From Sweltsa coloradensis (taxonomy: Eukaryota; Arthropoda; Insecta; Plecoptera; Chloroperlidae), in contig JAMZAV010001049.1 in assembly GCA_024449915.1 (NCBI GenBank), positions 1 through 64,000 on the forward strand: DNA of 64,000 nucleotides. The letters run 5' to 3'. Positions 50,301-54,760 of this stretch are shown here, piece by piece. Below the pieces are notes generated by a model. It saw only the letters and a program-made list of their open reading frames with translations. It was not told the origin of the DNA and did no database searches. How positions within the stretch are numbered: position 1 is the stretch's first letter; each line of letters opens with the position of its first letter. Both the position numbers and the translations under genes were made by a program.

Positions 50301-52845
50301 TAATAGGTAGGTGGTATTTTTTTTTTTTAGATTTCAGGTTTTATTTTTGTATGCATGTTGTATGAACTAAATTTTGATATCGTAAAATAAAAAAATAAAA
50401 ATAACAGTGCTATTTACTATAAACGTCAATTTAATTTGTATTAATTATAAAATTAATGAAACAATACTTTGAATTTAATAAGGCTTGATCATACTTTTAG
50501 TTGGAATATTCTATATCTGTACAGTACAACTACAACGCATTCCGCCTGCATTAAATCTGCTCCTTCGTGAATAATCCTACGTACATTTATCCACCAGTTT
50601 GTCACAAGTAAGTTCTTCTTCTGAGAAACATCGCAATATTTCATCGCGTCTCACTGCACTGCTAAGCGCACGTCTGCTATGCATTCACTTTAATTCCAAC
50701 TCCCCATCAATTATTCCGTACATAAAAACGTCTTACGAACAAAACTGCATTTAAAAATTATACAATTTATTGGATGAGCGTAGCGAGCGTAGCGAGCGAA
50801 GCGAAAACTTCAATTTCACTGACCCCTCAAAAAATTTAGCTCCAATGTTTTTTTGTGTGTTTGTTTTTTTTTTTTTTTTTTTTGTTTGTTTTTTTGTCTG
50901 TTTGTTCGCACGATTCCGGGCAAACGGCATAAGCGATCTTGATGAAAATTTGACAGGACCTTCGAAATCTCTGAACTTAGACGTGCCACGTTTTTGGGTT
51001 CAATCGGAGAAATATTTCTCATGAATATCGCACTTTTTACGATTTTTTTCGATTTTTAGTGCGATATTTTCGTGACATTTGGGCCGATTCTGACCAAACG
51101 GGTGGGGCTACAAAGTTCATATTTTACATGGACATTAAGGTTATGGTGATGAAGTACCTTGTGAAAAAAAGTTGAAAAAGGTAACCAGAACCCATAAAAT
51201 AAACGTACTTTTAACGATTTTTTTCGATTTTTTAATGCGATATTTTCGTGACATTTGGGCCGATTCTGACCAAACGGGTGGGGCTACAACATTCATATTT
51301 CACATTAACATTAAGGTTATGGTGATGTAGTACCTTTAGAATGAAAAAGTTGAAAAAGTGAGCCAGAATTCATAGAATAAAGGTTTTGATATGAGTTTTT
51401 TTGAGGTTTATAATAACCATTAACAAGTAACATTTGAAACTCGACAACAATCACCTACAATGCATTCACAAAGCACTTGCAAAGAAAAAGTGGTCCCACG
51501 CAAACTAAAAAACTTACAAAAACGCTCATCCATCAACGCGGCGGGACTTAAGCGTTTTCCTAATAGCAGAGTATTTTAATAAACTGACACGTAAAAATGT
51601 TCTACGCTAGAGAGAGAGAGTTTTTACCACTTGCAAGTGCACTGTGCCAAATATCTCGCATGTTTTCTTTCACTGTAAATAGTACAGAGGTCACTGCGGA
51701 TTAGTGAATGTAGATAGTTTTCATTTCCCGGTAGTTTTTTATCTTCACCTGTAGACTGTTTATCAAGCTATTTTGGCACTGTTTAACAGTTTGGCAACGT
51801 TGCATTGACGTAGGTGGATATAGGGGCAAATTCAATCATAGTAAATACAATCTATGGGAGAGAATAGTTTAAATAATATATAACTGTAATGGTTAGTTTG
51901 TTTTTCTCATTTCAGCGTACTACGTTGTAGGCTCGCGGCTTATAGATTGACGAGCAAACTTTCTTAACCCATTAAAGTATTTTGACGAGTCAACTCGTTC
52001 ATTTTTCGGGGAACTTTTAAGTGGTTCAAAAATACAATAACTTGCAATTCAAAAAAACTCATTTTTTAAATATCATTTGTCGTTCAAAATTTGTTTTTAA
52101 ATCTTGTGAATCGCATGGCTAGTATGGATAATTTCTATTTATGATCCAAAATCCGAAAGCGTGGAAATGAACAAAACAGAGAAATTTTGAAAATCTTAGT
52201 AATTTATAAAAGGCTAACATGCTCAATTTGTAAACAACACTAAAAAAAATCAGAAAAAAACATCTTTCCAACCAAGCAAAGAAAACAACCGTATGTTTCA
52301 TTTAAAATTAATGGTCTACGTCAAATCAAAAATTTGTCAAATTCTTTTAATATTGCCCGAAAAAAATAAAAGTATTAAAATTATCAGAAAATGATCACAA
52401 TTTCATATTGAACCCTAAGAACTGGACTTTCTGAAATAAATTAAATGGTACTCATGGGGAAAAAAGAAAAATGTTGTTCAAAAAGTGCATTAACAATGTT
52501 TATTTGAATGCACTTACAAAGTTATGTGGCATGTCCAAGTTTTGATGTTATATTCAGTTAAGTAAATAATTAAGCTTTATAATTTTAAAAATGTGTTATT
52601 ATATATCATATTTACTTATTGTACATTGTTGGTGGAAAATAATTTCGAAATTTATTTTATTATTCAATATTATTTTGTGTACATGTAGGTATGTACTTGA
52701 GTATTGTCCTCCTCTGTAAATCAATTTAAAAATTGAATAGGATAGACGTTAAATAAATAAATAAATAAATAAATATAGACAAGACTCACCTGTGGCTCCT
52801 CCAGGGCTCGGTGATCCGCCTCCAGATATCTGGCTGGATTGACGT
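15305..52845 (-). CDS. Z-disc-like ZM-motif protein gene, 14 exons chained (5' end missing)
   Basis: Fourteen exons join on the minus strand: 52845-52790, 48500-48403, 46415-46199, 44776-44634, 44130-43955, 42218-42077, 40333-40142, 32165-31813, 25751-25507, 24575-24477, 22810-22682, 21351-21301, 20407-20276 and 18762-15305. All 13 introns are GT-AG and phase is kept at every junction, leaving 1829 codons plus stop. The order of features is: Gly/Ser/Pro linker, proline runs, ZM motif, more Pro- and Gln-rich linkers, four small exons with SRxFRxLQ motifs, then a long acidic C-terminal region with two more. ZM motifs occur in ALP/Enigma/Zasp proteins, which bind alpha-actinin and organise muscle Z-discs; a Zasp66- or CG1674-like protein is my best guess. 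No PDZ or LIM domain is present here. The start codon is not known. Confidence 0.85.
18763..20275. other. Intron 13, AT-rich
   Basis: It contains a G run near 19025-19037. I see no repeat I can name and no alternative exon. Confidence 0.6.
20276..20407 (-). CDS. Exon with SRSFRMLQ motif
   Basis: The acceptor TTCTAG ends at 20408 and the donor is GTATGAGT from 20275. The exon is phase 1 at both ends, with 43 full codons. It reads Pro/Gln-rich sequence, then [20 protein letters not shown]. The PRxxGGxIPSxxFRML core is shared with exons 22682-22810 and 24477-24575, so the three probably arose by exon duplication. As a symmetric exon it can be skipped without breaking the frame. Confidence 0.9.
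20408..21300. other. Intron 12
   Basis: It includes a purine-rich stretch near 20990-21240 of unknown origin; no exon or named repeat is seen. Confidence 0.5.
21301..21351 (-). CDS. 51-bp micro-exon (Pro/Gly/Gln linker)
   Basis: The acceptor TTTCAG lies at 21352-21357 and the donor GTAAGATG starts at 21300. It is phase 1 at both ends and encodes [16 protein letters not shown]. It is too short to show as an open frame of its own; the support is strong splice sites and exact phase agreement with both neighbours. Confidence 0.82.
21352..22123. other. Intron 11, left part
   Basis: It is AT-rich and carries the hairpin listed at 21819-21866. The 102-codon plus-strand frame starting at 21819 begins inside that hairpin and has no family signature. 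Confidence 0.5.
21819..21866. repeat. Hairpin containing the dispersed motif TTGGTGGAGGTGCCGGGTT
   Basis: TGGTGGAGGTGCCGG is followed after a 16-base loop by its near-exact inverse, CCGGCGCCTCCACCA. The same 19-base motif recurs at 47606-47624 (plus) and 13845-13863 (minus), and a shorter relative lies near 31472-31487. Confidence 0.7.
22124..22660. repeat. Degenerate GCATT/TGCAC minisatellite in an intron
   Basis: About 540 bases are filled with imperfect copies of units such as TCCATTGCACTAGGATGCA spaced roughly 15-25 bases apart. No coding potential is convincing. Confidence 0.75.
22682..22810 (-). CDS. Exon with SRAFRMLQ motif
   Basis: The acceptor GTCCCCCAG ends at 22811 and the donor GTACGAGG starts at 22681; phase 1-1, 42 full codons. 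It begins acidic ([16 protein letters not shown]) and continues [17 protein letters not shown]. Upstream, the intron is a long GGTGAT-type microsatellite whose Asp/Gly frame is open and in frame with the exon, so a longer variant is possible (see findings). Confidence 0.9.
22811..22976. repeat. (CCATCA/CCACCA)n microsatellite beside a splice acceptor
   Basis: A hexamer/trinucleotide tract on the plus strand reads as Asp/Gly repeats on the minus strand and as His- or Thr-rich frames on the plus strand. The latter are artefacts. Confidence 0.9.
22977..23790. other. Intron 10, middle part
   Basis: It holds a G run near 22991-23004 and an A run near 23731-23745; otherwise unassigned AT-rich DNA. 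Confidence 0.5.
23791..23932 (-). mobile_element. tRNA-derived SINE, GACGATGAGTGGTG family, copy 1
   Basis: The minus strand has a tRNA-like head (about 23928-23850) with B-box GGGTTCGAATCCC. It is followed by a body whose plus-strand form is CTATTCGAGACGATGAGTGG (23792-23811). The same head and body recur at 54430-54740, which defines the family. Confidence 0.7.
23933..24476. other. Intron 10, right part
   Basis: Unassigned AT-rich DNA without a visible exon or repeat. Confidence 0.5.
24477..24575 (-). CDS. Exon with SKVFRML motif
   Basis: The acceptor GCTTTCAG ends at 24576 and the donor GTACAGAT starts at 24476; phase 1-1, 32 full codons. It is acidic ([19 protein letters not shown]) followed by [13 protein letters not shown]. 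It is a diverged sister of exon 22682-22810, sharing the PRYRGxxIPSxxFRML core. Confidence 0.9.
24576..25506. other. Intron 9, AT-rich
   Basis: It is Ile/Lys/Asn-rich in most frames, as expected of AT-rich DNA; no exon or named repeat. Confidence 0.6.
25507..25751 (-). CDS. Exon with [14 protein letters not shown] motif
   Basis: The acceptor CTCTCTCAG ends at 25752 and the donor GTAGGACT starts at 25506. It enters in phase 2 and leaves in phase 1, with 81 full codons. It starts with a Gln-rich stretch, then [17 protein letters not shown], and ends [17 protein letters not shown]. The combination of this motif with a charged helix strongly recalls insect Zasp-like proteins (from memory, not searched). 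Confidence 0.92.
25752..25944. other. Intron 8, right end
   Basis: It includes a T run at about 25900-25918. Confidence 0.5.
25945..27932. mobile_element. 2-kb near-perfect palindrome (foldback element)
   Basis: The left arm from about 25945 and the right arm ending about 27932 are inverted copies over roughly 930 bases each, meeting near 26940 with only about 100 bases between. Matching landmarks include GGGCTGAATTTTG at both ends and GGACTTTGACCCCATTTT near the centre. The interior has no ORF. The arms differ by scattered substitutions and small indels, so it is not a recent assembly artefact. Confidence 0.85.
27933..29110. other. Intron 8, unassigned
   Basis: No gene is visible; the 96-codon frame at 28044-28334 has no family signature. 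Confidence 0.5.
29150..29225 (+). mobile_element. SINE head (B-box-like), related to the copy at 62.7 kb
   Basis: GAATTCGGGAGGTCCGGG and a B-box-like GGGTTTAATTCCCC match the pattern ATTCGGGAGGTCCCGG plus GATTCAAATCCC near 62737-62762. The downstream part is only weakly conserved. Confidence 0.5.
29226..29498. other. Intron 8, unassigned
   Basis: It contains AACGAAAGGTTAGGAGGAAC near 29261, whose inverse is similar to sequence near 15275-15292 in the 3' UTR; possibly SINE debris. Confidence 0.4.
29499..29710 (+). repeat. Dispersed repeat (GTCAACCGTTAGGTCATAAT family), copy 1
   Basis: It shares GTCAACCGTTAGGTCATAAT, then GCGCC-CTCTAG, then GCTGGTCAGAACCAGCCA and a CGTC/CATC-rich tail with 36746-37068. 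No coding potential is convincing. The class is unknown. Confidence 0.65.
29788..29930. repeat. Two 45-bp direct repeats, period about 98 bp
   Basis: GCAAAGCCATGCTCTGGGCC and the next 25 bases occur at 29788 and again at 29886 with only a few changes. Both units contain a CTGGGCC / GGGCCCAG inverted core. Confidence 0.85.
29931..30996. other. Intron 8, unassigned with (AT)n tracts
   Basis: (AT)n microsatellites are at about 30836-30858 and 30929-30964; the rest is unassigned. Confidence 0.5.
30997..31361. mobile_element. Inverted repeat with 150-bp arms and hammerhead-core-like motifs
   Basis: The left arm (30997-31145) is an inverted near-copy of the right arm (31211-31361), with a 65-base loop. 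Each arm carries a CTGANGA ... CGAAACGT pattern: minus strand at 31102-31072 and plus strand at 31254-31286. Such spacing recalls terminal repeats of Penelope-like elements, which encode hammerhead ribozymes. The ribozyme fold is not established here. Confidence 0.6.
31362..31812. other. Intron 8, left end
   Basis: A third CTGATGA-TTTC-CGAAACGTT pattern lies at 31548-31566. The rest is AT-rich and unassigned. Confidence 0.5.
31813..32165 (-). CDS. Polyglutamine exon
   Basis: The acceptor TTTCTTTCAAG ends at 32166 and the donor GTAAGAAA starts at 31812. It enters in phase 0 and leaves in phase 2, with 117 full codons. After [11 protein letters not shown] it is dominated by Gln runs (mixed CAG and CAA, broken by Tyr, Met, Leu and Arg). 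It contains [14 protein letters not shown], echoing GTRIIPIQ at the end of the previous exon, and ends [12 protein letters not shown]. The poly-Leu and poly-Cys plus-strand frames here are shadows. Confidence 0.9.
32166..32705. other. Intron 7, right end
   Basis: Unassigned. Confidence 0.5.
32706..33446 (-). mobile_element. GGATGAGC-end repeat family, copy A
   Basis: It begins TTGGATGAGCGAAGCGATGA and ends AGCTCATCCATCAACGCG. It shares the family core CCAAACGGGTGGGGCTACAA near 33180-33200 and the CGGACAAACGGCATATGCG block near 32841. No ORF of note. Confidence 0.8.
33475..33545 (-). mobile_element. tRNA-like B-box remnant
   Basis: On the minus strand CCCGGGTTCAATCCC (33489-33503) is a good B-box, preceded by a weak tRNA-like head. 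It is a SINE or tRNA pseudogene scrap. Confidence 0.45.
33546..34051. other. Intron 7, unassigned
   Basis: No exon or named repeat is seen. Confidence 0.5.
34052..34146. repeat. 16-bp tandem repeat GTCTCAACTGCCCGTA
   Basis: Four units in a row run 34069-34132, with degenerate units at both edges. Confidence 0.95.
34210..34698 (-). mobile_element. 5'-truncated LINE with ORF2 C-terminus and AATAAAGATC tail
   Basis: Minus-strand codons from about 34698 to the stop at 34540-34542 read [20 protein letters not shown] and [18 protein letters not shown]. This is the typical C-terminal end of Jockey/CR1-like LINE ORF2 (NxLPxxIK, then a FYS..EFL box). A 3' UTR follows down to about 34210, where GAATAAAGATC marks the tail. 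It is truncated on the 5' side. Confidence 0.7.
34699..36745. other. Intron 7, unassigned
   Basis: No exon or named repeat is visible; the short open frames near 35.1 and 36.0 kb lack family signatures. Confidence 0.5.
36746..37068 (+). repeat. Dispersed repeat (GTCAACCGTTAGGTCATAAT family), copy 2
   Basis: It matches 29499-29710 at both ends but carries about 105 extra bases after GGTCATAAT. The CATCGTC-rich tail is shared. Confidence 0.65.
37069..38044. other. Intron 7, unassigned AT-rich DNA
   Basis: Nothing recognisable. Confidence 0.5.
38045..38115. repeat. Compact hairpin of about 70 nt
   Basis: GACATTACTGCTCTTTAT (38055-38072) pairs with ATAAAGAGCAGTGTAATGTTC (38083-38103) around a loop of about 10 bases, with a 2-nt bulge; pairing continues outward through T- and A-rich bases. 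Size and shape would suit a pre-miRNA-like transcript or a very small foldback element. Confidence 0.6.
38116..38830. other. Intron 7, unassigned
   Basis: Nothing recognisable. Confidence 0.4.
38831..38909 (+). mobile_element. tRNA-derived retroposon / tRNA pseudogene, copy 2
   Basis: A nearly complete cloverleaf can be drawn. It has a 7-bp acceptor stem (GTCTTCA with TGGAGGC, two G-U pairs), a 4-bp D stem, a 5-bp anticodon stem around ATGGACA, and a T-arm with one A-C mismatch. TTTTT follows at 38905-38909. The loop would give anticodon GGA, but the base 3' of it is C and there is no long variable arm as in tRNA-Ser, so a working tRNA is unlikely. Confidence 0.65.
38910..39454. other. Intron 7, unassigned
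   Basis: It includes CACTCA/CACACA-type simple sequence near 39030-39060; no exon. Confidence 0.4.
39455..40045 (+). mobile_element. GGATGAGC-end repeat family, copy B
   Basis: It begins ACTAGGAAAACGCTTAAGTC, then GTTGATGGATGAG, and ends GCTTTGCTCATCCAA. It shares the GTAGCCCCACCCGTTTGGTC core near 39730 and the GCATATGCCGTTTGCCCGGT block near 39906. Confidence 0.85.
40142..40333 (-). CDS. Pro/Thr-rich linker exon ending GTRIIPIQ
   Basis: The acceptor GTTTCAG ends at 40334 and the donor GTAGGAAC starts at 40141; phase 0 at both ends, 64 codons. It is Pro/Thr/Val-rich and ends [10 protein letters not shown]. The TRIIPIQ box recurs as TRVIPIQ in the next exon, so it is probably a short conserved binding motif in this family. 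Confidence 0.9.
40334..40493. other. Intron 6, left end
   Basis: Short unassigned sequence. Confidence 0.4.
40494..40940. mobile_element. Putative hAT-like MITE with G/C-run ends
   Basis: The left end CAGTGGCGCACCC followed by a G run mirrors the right end, whose reverse complement is CAGTTGGCGCCC followed by a G run. The interior is about 450 bp without a transposase. Flanks share GGATTAT (40479 region and 40942 region), but the spacing is unequal, so a target-site duplication is not firm. Confidence 0.5.
40941..41289. other. Intron 6, unassigned
   Basis: Nothing recognisable. Confidence 0.4.
41290..41800 (-). pseudogene. Decayed tandem duplicate of exon 42077-42218 with its intron flanks
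   Basis: About 500 bases here align, imperfectly but along their whole length, with about 41880-42400, at an offset near 580-600. Shared landmarks include GATTCAA-CAAGT on one flank, GGCGCGTGAC within the exon, and GGGTATCTGTGA on the other flank. The live acceptor TTGCAG has become a sequence without AG, and the donor GTGAGT is no longer a good match. The coding frame is lost. The plus-strand open frame over it is antisense and accidental. Confidence 0.75.
42077..42218 (-). CDS. Exon with GSIYVPPV / GSLYIPPI repeats
   Basis: The acceptor CTTGTTGCAG ends at 42219 and the donor GTGAGTTC starts at 42076. It enters in phase 2 and leaves in phase 0, with 47 full codons. It starts [18 protein letters not shown] and carries two related boxes, GSIYVPPV and GSLYIPPI. 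A dead copy lies downstream at 41290-41800. Confidence 0.92.
42219..43193. other. Intron 5, right part, with a LINE tail
   Basis: At about 42392-42458 the sequence CTTTGCAAATCGG, then TGAATAGGATAGACGTTAAA and an (AAAT)n tail, is a LINE 3' end shared with 45416-45480 and 52706-52775. The rest is unassigned. Confidence 0.55.
43194..43460 (+). mobile_element. 5'-truncated LINE, ORF2 C-terminus remnant
   Basis: Codons from 43194 read [18 protein letters not shown], the NxLPxxIK box found near the ORF2 C-terminus of Jockey/CR1-like LINEs, before a stop at about 43263. A 3' part with AATAAAC near 43449 follows. Confidence 0.55.
43461..43954. other. Intron 5, left part
   Basis: Unassigned. Confidence 0.4.
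43955..44130 (-). CDS. Pro/Gln/Met-rich linker exon
   Basis: The acceptor GTTTCCAG ends at 44131 and the donor GTAAGTTT starts at 43954. It enters in phase 0 and leaves in phase 2, with 58 full codons. It contains [18 protein letters not shown] and [17 protein letters not shown] second frame is also open across the exon, but only this one joins in phase with both neighbours. Confidence 0.9.
44131..44633. other. Intron 4 with an (AAT)n microsatellite
   Basis: About 15-16 AAT units run 44266-44314; the rest is AT-rich. Confidence 0.8.
44634..44776 (-). CDS. Proline-run exon ending [13 protein letters not shown]
   Basis: The acceptor TGTTGCAG ends at 44777 and the donor GTGAGGCA starts at 44633. 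It enters in phase 1 and leaves in phase 0, with 47 full codons. [11 protein letters not shown] gives a proline run that could bind SH3/EVH1-type domains (inference). It is followed by [15 protein letters not shown]. Confidence 0.92.
44817..45165 (+). pseudogene. cox1: NUMT: nuclear fragment of mitochondrial cox1
   Basis: The sequence follows cox1 from the AATCAAAGATATTGGAAC start region through [20 protein letters not shown], then [10 protein letters not shown] followed by TGA read as Trp (mitochondrial code), then [17 protein letters not shown] and [13 protein letters not shown]. Compared with normal cox1 it has a short insertion near 44905, lacks part of the segment after GNW, and lacks about 60 bases before GTGW. 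These breaks make it a dead nuclear copy lying inside intron 3 of the host gene. Confidence 0.92.
45170..45262. repeat. (CTTTTTT)n microsatellite
   Basis: It sits directly at the 3' end of the cox1 fragment, with about ten pyrimidine heptamer-like units. Confidence 0.9.
45263..46198. other. Intron 3, left part, with a LINE tail
   Basis: TTGTCCTCCTTTGTAAATAA, then GGATAGAAGTTATTTAAATA near 45412-45480, is the same LINE 3' end as at 42.4 and 52.7 kb. The rest is unassigned. Confidence 0.55.
46199..46415 (-). CDS. ZM-motif exon
   Basis: The acceptor GTGTTGTAG ends at 46416 and the donor GTACGTAG starts at 46198. It enters in phase 0 and leaves in phase 1, with 72 full codons. [12 protein letters not shown], then [19 protein letters not shown] and ARRIERNAA form the ZM-type motif known from Zasp/ALP proteins, where it contributes to alpha-actinin binding and Z-disc targeting. 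This is the strongest clue to the family. It sits in the N-terminal part of the visible protein, as expected when a PDZ domain precedes it. Confidence 0.93.
46416..46804. other. Intron 2, left part
   Basis: Unassigned AT-rich DNA. Confidence 0.4.
46810..47424. mobile_element. 0.6-kb near-perfect palindrome (foldback element)
   Basis: The two arms of about 300 bases are so alike that both strands carry almost the same open frame (starting [20 protein letters not shown]), which is why those frames are not genes. The centre is near 47117, around GGCGGTAC ... ATACCGCC. TAGCC occurs on both sides (46805-46809 and 47424-47428) and may be the target-site duplication. Confidence 0.9.
47425..48148. 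other. Intron 2, right part
   Basis: It contains the 19-base TTGGTGGAGGTGCCGGGTT motif at 47606-47624; otherwise unassigned. Confidence 0.5.
48149..48391. repeat. Tandem duplication abutting a splice donor
   Basis: A unit of about 85-90 bases (TAAATAGTTATCAAGCTA core) occurs at 48149-48230 and 48300-48391. The second unit ends 11 bases from the exon at 48403. Confidence 0.8.
48403..48500 (-). CDS. Proline-run exon before the ZM exon
   Basis: The acceptor TTTGTTTCAG ends at 48501 and the donor GTGAGAAAG starts at 48402. It enters in phase 1 and leaves in phase 0, with 32 full codons. It reads [20 protein letters not shown] and then [12 protein letters not shown]. Confidence 0.9.
48637..49428 (+). 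mobile_element. GGATGAGC-end repeat family, copy C (internal palindrome)
   Basis: It begins ACTAGGAAGC, then GTTGATGGATGAGC, and ends CTTCGCTCATCCAA. Inside, the core appears twice in opposite directions: CCAAACGGGTGGGGCTACAA near 48892 and its inverse near 49141. They flank a centre near 49020, so this copy folds back on itself. Confidence 0.85.
49495..50275 (+). mobile_element. GGATGAGC-end repeat family, copy D (core duplicated)
   Basis: It begins ACTAGGAAAACGCTAAAGTC and ends CTTCGCTCATCCAA. The core GTAGCCCCACCCGTTTGG occurs near 49767 and, as CACACGTTTGG, near 49942 in the same direction. It lies 495 bases from copy E in the opposite orientation. Confidence 0.85.
50276..50769. other. 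Spacer between copies D and E
   Basis: Unassigned AT-rich DNA. Confidence 0.4.
50770..51562 (-). mobile_element. GGATGAGC-end repeat family, copy E (core duplicated)
   Basis: It begins TTGGATGAGCGTAGCGAGCG and ends GCGGGACTTAAGCGTTTTCC. The core ACCAAACGGGTGGGGCTAC occurs near 51093 and 51270. Like copy D, it has two cores in one direction. Confidence 0.85.
51563..52789. other. Intron 1, unassigned, with a LINE tail
   Basis: ATTGTCCTCCTCTGTAAATC, then GAATAGGATAGACGTTAAAT and (AAAT)n at 52706-52775, is a LINE 3' end. It lies immediately before the donor of exon 52790-52845. The remainder is AT-rich. Confidence 0.5.
52790..52845 (-). CDS. Most upstream exon chained with confidence (Gly/Ser/Pro linker)
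   Basis: The acceptor GTCTCCAG ends at 52846 and the donor GTGAGTCTT starts at 52789. It enters in phase 2 and leaves in phase 1, encoding [18 protein letters not shown]. It is small and low-complexity, so the call rests on its splice sites and the phase match to exon 48403-48500. Confidence 0.75.
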
Positions 52846-53612
52846 CTGGAGACAAAAGAAAAACAACGTTAGGTCGATACTAAATTACATGAATTGATAT
52901 AAGTTCCCTTTTCAAACTGATGAAATTGTTTACAACAATCCCACCATCATTTTGCAATAGGGTAACATATTTCCAAAAATGTAAAAAAATCATAAATTTT
53001 ACACATTTTGAAAAAGTTAAAAAAAATGATGTACCGGCTGTACTGATTAGTACGTTGACCTTAGAGGTAATCCATATTGATTGGCCATTTATCGATCAAT
53101 AAATATCCTTAAAATGTCAACATTAGAGGGTATAGTGCACACATTAATTTGAGATGAATCAAAGGGGGAATTTGGATATTTGGTGTCGATGTCCTAGAAG
53201 GTTGTTTAGATGAACTCAAGCCGAACATTGATTCATTCAATGGTTGCTCATGATTACCTCAAGTGTGTTTACACCGATATCTAGCTACGTGGGTCATAAC
53301 ACTGGCTATACTATAGAAGATCTAAGTCAAGTACATGCACTTAGATGAGTGGACGAGGAAAGTTTCTTTTATAAAATTGCAGGATCACATTTGCTGCTCA
53401 CAGGAATATTTTAAACACCATAATTGTAGGGAAAGTGGATACACAAAATCGTAGATATACAGATTGTGATTGATAACTGTGGGATCAAATAATATGGATG
53501 GTATTAACATTACTTTGGTGAAAACTGAAAATAATGTTGACTATTAAAATAATTGGCGTCAAATACATGGCCGAGGTAATGCTGAGATATAATTTATAGT
53601 GGACATGCGTCC
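52846..53612. other. Unassigned DNA upstream of the last chained exon
   Basis: No PDZ-like exon or other coding signal is visible. Confidence 0.5.
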
Positions 53613-53896
53613 AGTTCGCTCGGCCGACTAACACCACAGTTGTCAAGGAAGCGGAAATATATAGGGCTCTACGGTAACACTTTTCAAAAAATTATTTTTA
53701 GAAAATTAAAAAAATTAAATTGATTTTCAGGTTTTTGGATTTTCTGAAAAAGTCTTAAACTGACCACATTCGTAGATTAATCCTAGCTGATCAACATGAA
53801 ATATTGAAAATCTACGACCATAGGGCTGTCAATGTGCTTTATTGACAACTATGTAAAGTTGCAGATACGTTGGATTCAGACCGGTCGAGCGAATAG
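53613..53896. mobile_element. Putative 0.28-kb inverted-repeat element
   Basis: GTTCGCTCGGCCGACT near 53614 and a later CACAGTTGTCAA are mirrored by the reverse complement of the right end (ATTCGCTCGACCGGTCTG, then ATAGTTGTCAA). The class is unknown. Confidence 0.5.
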
Positions 53897-54122
53897 CTAT
53901 ATATGTCAACTGCCAAATGTGTCCTATTCTTATACCAAAGAAAGGAAGATACGTCTTCTGTCTGGGGATAACATAAACAAAACAAAATCACCAGATATAT
54001 TCCTTGCTTGAACCATCGGCAGGAAATCGTCGAGTATTATGTTAGTATTTATGATTGCTTTGCTAAGCGCCAAATGTGTCCGGCAGTAATACGCATAACA
54101 TTATAATCTCTGACCAGTTTAC

Positions 54123-54424
54123 CCAACCTCCAGGTATAAAGAAGCGTCCATCAGGGCACCGATGCATCTCACGTCCTCGCTTGTATACACGGCTGATTGA
54201 CTTTCAACCTTATAAGGTAACGCGTCAAGACGACTGGAGCCCGTGACGTCAGTGAGTGACCTTTCGTCTCGCGTACAATGCAGGGCTTGACCTTGCAACG
54301 TGTTCTCAACAGAGCGTAGGTGCACGCGGGCATGTGTCATTTGTTTAGGTGTCAAGTCCGGAGGGGGGGGGGGGGCGGCAGACCCCCTCTCATCGTTCTC
54401 GTACGTTCTAGAAGACACTAGCAT
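54123..54424 (-). CDS. Candidate upstream (possibly first) coding exon
   Basis: A minus-strand frame from ATG at 54424 runs to a donor-like GTAAAC at 54122 and ends ASLYLEVG with two bases left over. That is exactly the phase needed to join exon 52790-52845. A shorter start at 54151 (MDASLYLEV) is also possible. The region is richer in G+C than its surroundings and holds TGACGTCA (54244-54251), a CRE-like site. Against it: a poly-Pro stretch made by a C run, a SINE immediately upstream, and a one-in-three chance of phase agreement. Confidence 0.35.
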
Positions 54425-54429
54425 ACACT

Positions 54430-54740
54430 GGTCTATAATTGCTTTGAATGATGATGACGATTATTGCTGCTTAACGTCTCTATTAATGCACTAAAGCTAT
54501 TCGAGACGATGAGTGGTGCTAGATGACGATAAAGGTCCATAATTGCTTTGGATGATGATAATGTTTGTTGCTTAACGTCTCTATTAATGCACTTAGCTAT
54601 TCGAGACGACGAGTGGTGATAGATGATGATAAGAACAATTACAAAAAAGAACATGCCTTATGCGGGATTCGAACCCACGTCCTCGTAGAGCCATACGCTT
54701 CGGACCAGCGCCCTAATCGTATGTGCCACCGCGGACGGCT
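54430..54740 (-). mobile_element. tRNA-derived SINE, GACGATGAGTGGTG family, copy 2, with duplicated tail
   Basis: The tRNA-like head occupies about 54738-54660 (B-box GGGTTCGAATCCC on the minus strand). The body follows twice in tandem (54534-54633 and 54430-54533, period about 104), each with TTAACGTCTCTATTAATGCA and GCTATTCGAGACGA. The head matches copy 1 at 23850-23928. Confidence 0.75.
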
Positions 54741-54760
54741 AATTGCTTTGGAGCATAGAC

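Noticed and set aside
49228..51024. Frames beginning [13 protein letters not shown] or [13 protein letters not shown] in several places
   Set aside because: They recur because they lie in copies of the GGATGAGC-end repeat family, in frames with frequent stops between copies; no sign of selection on the protein was seen.
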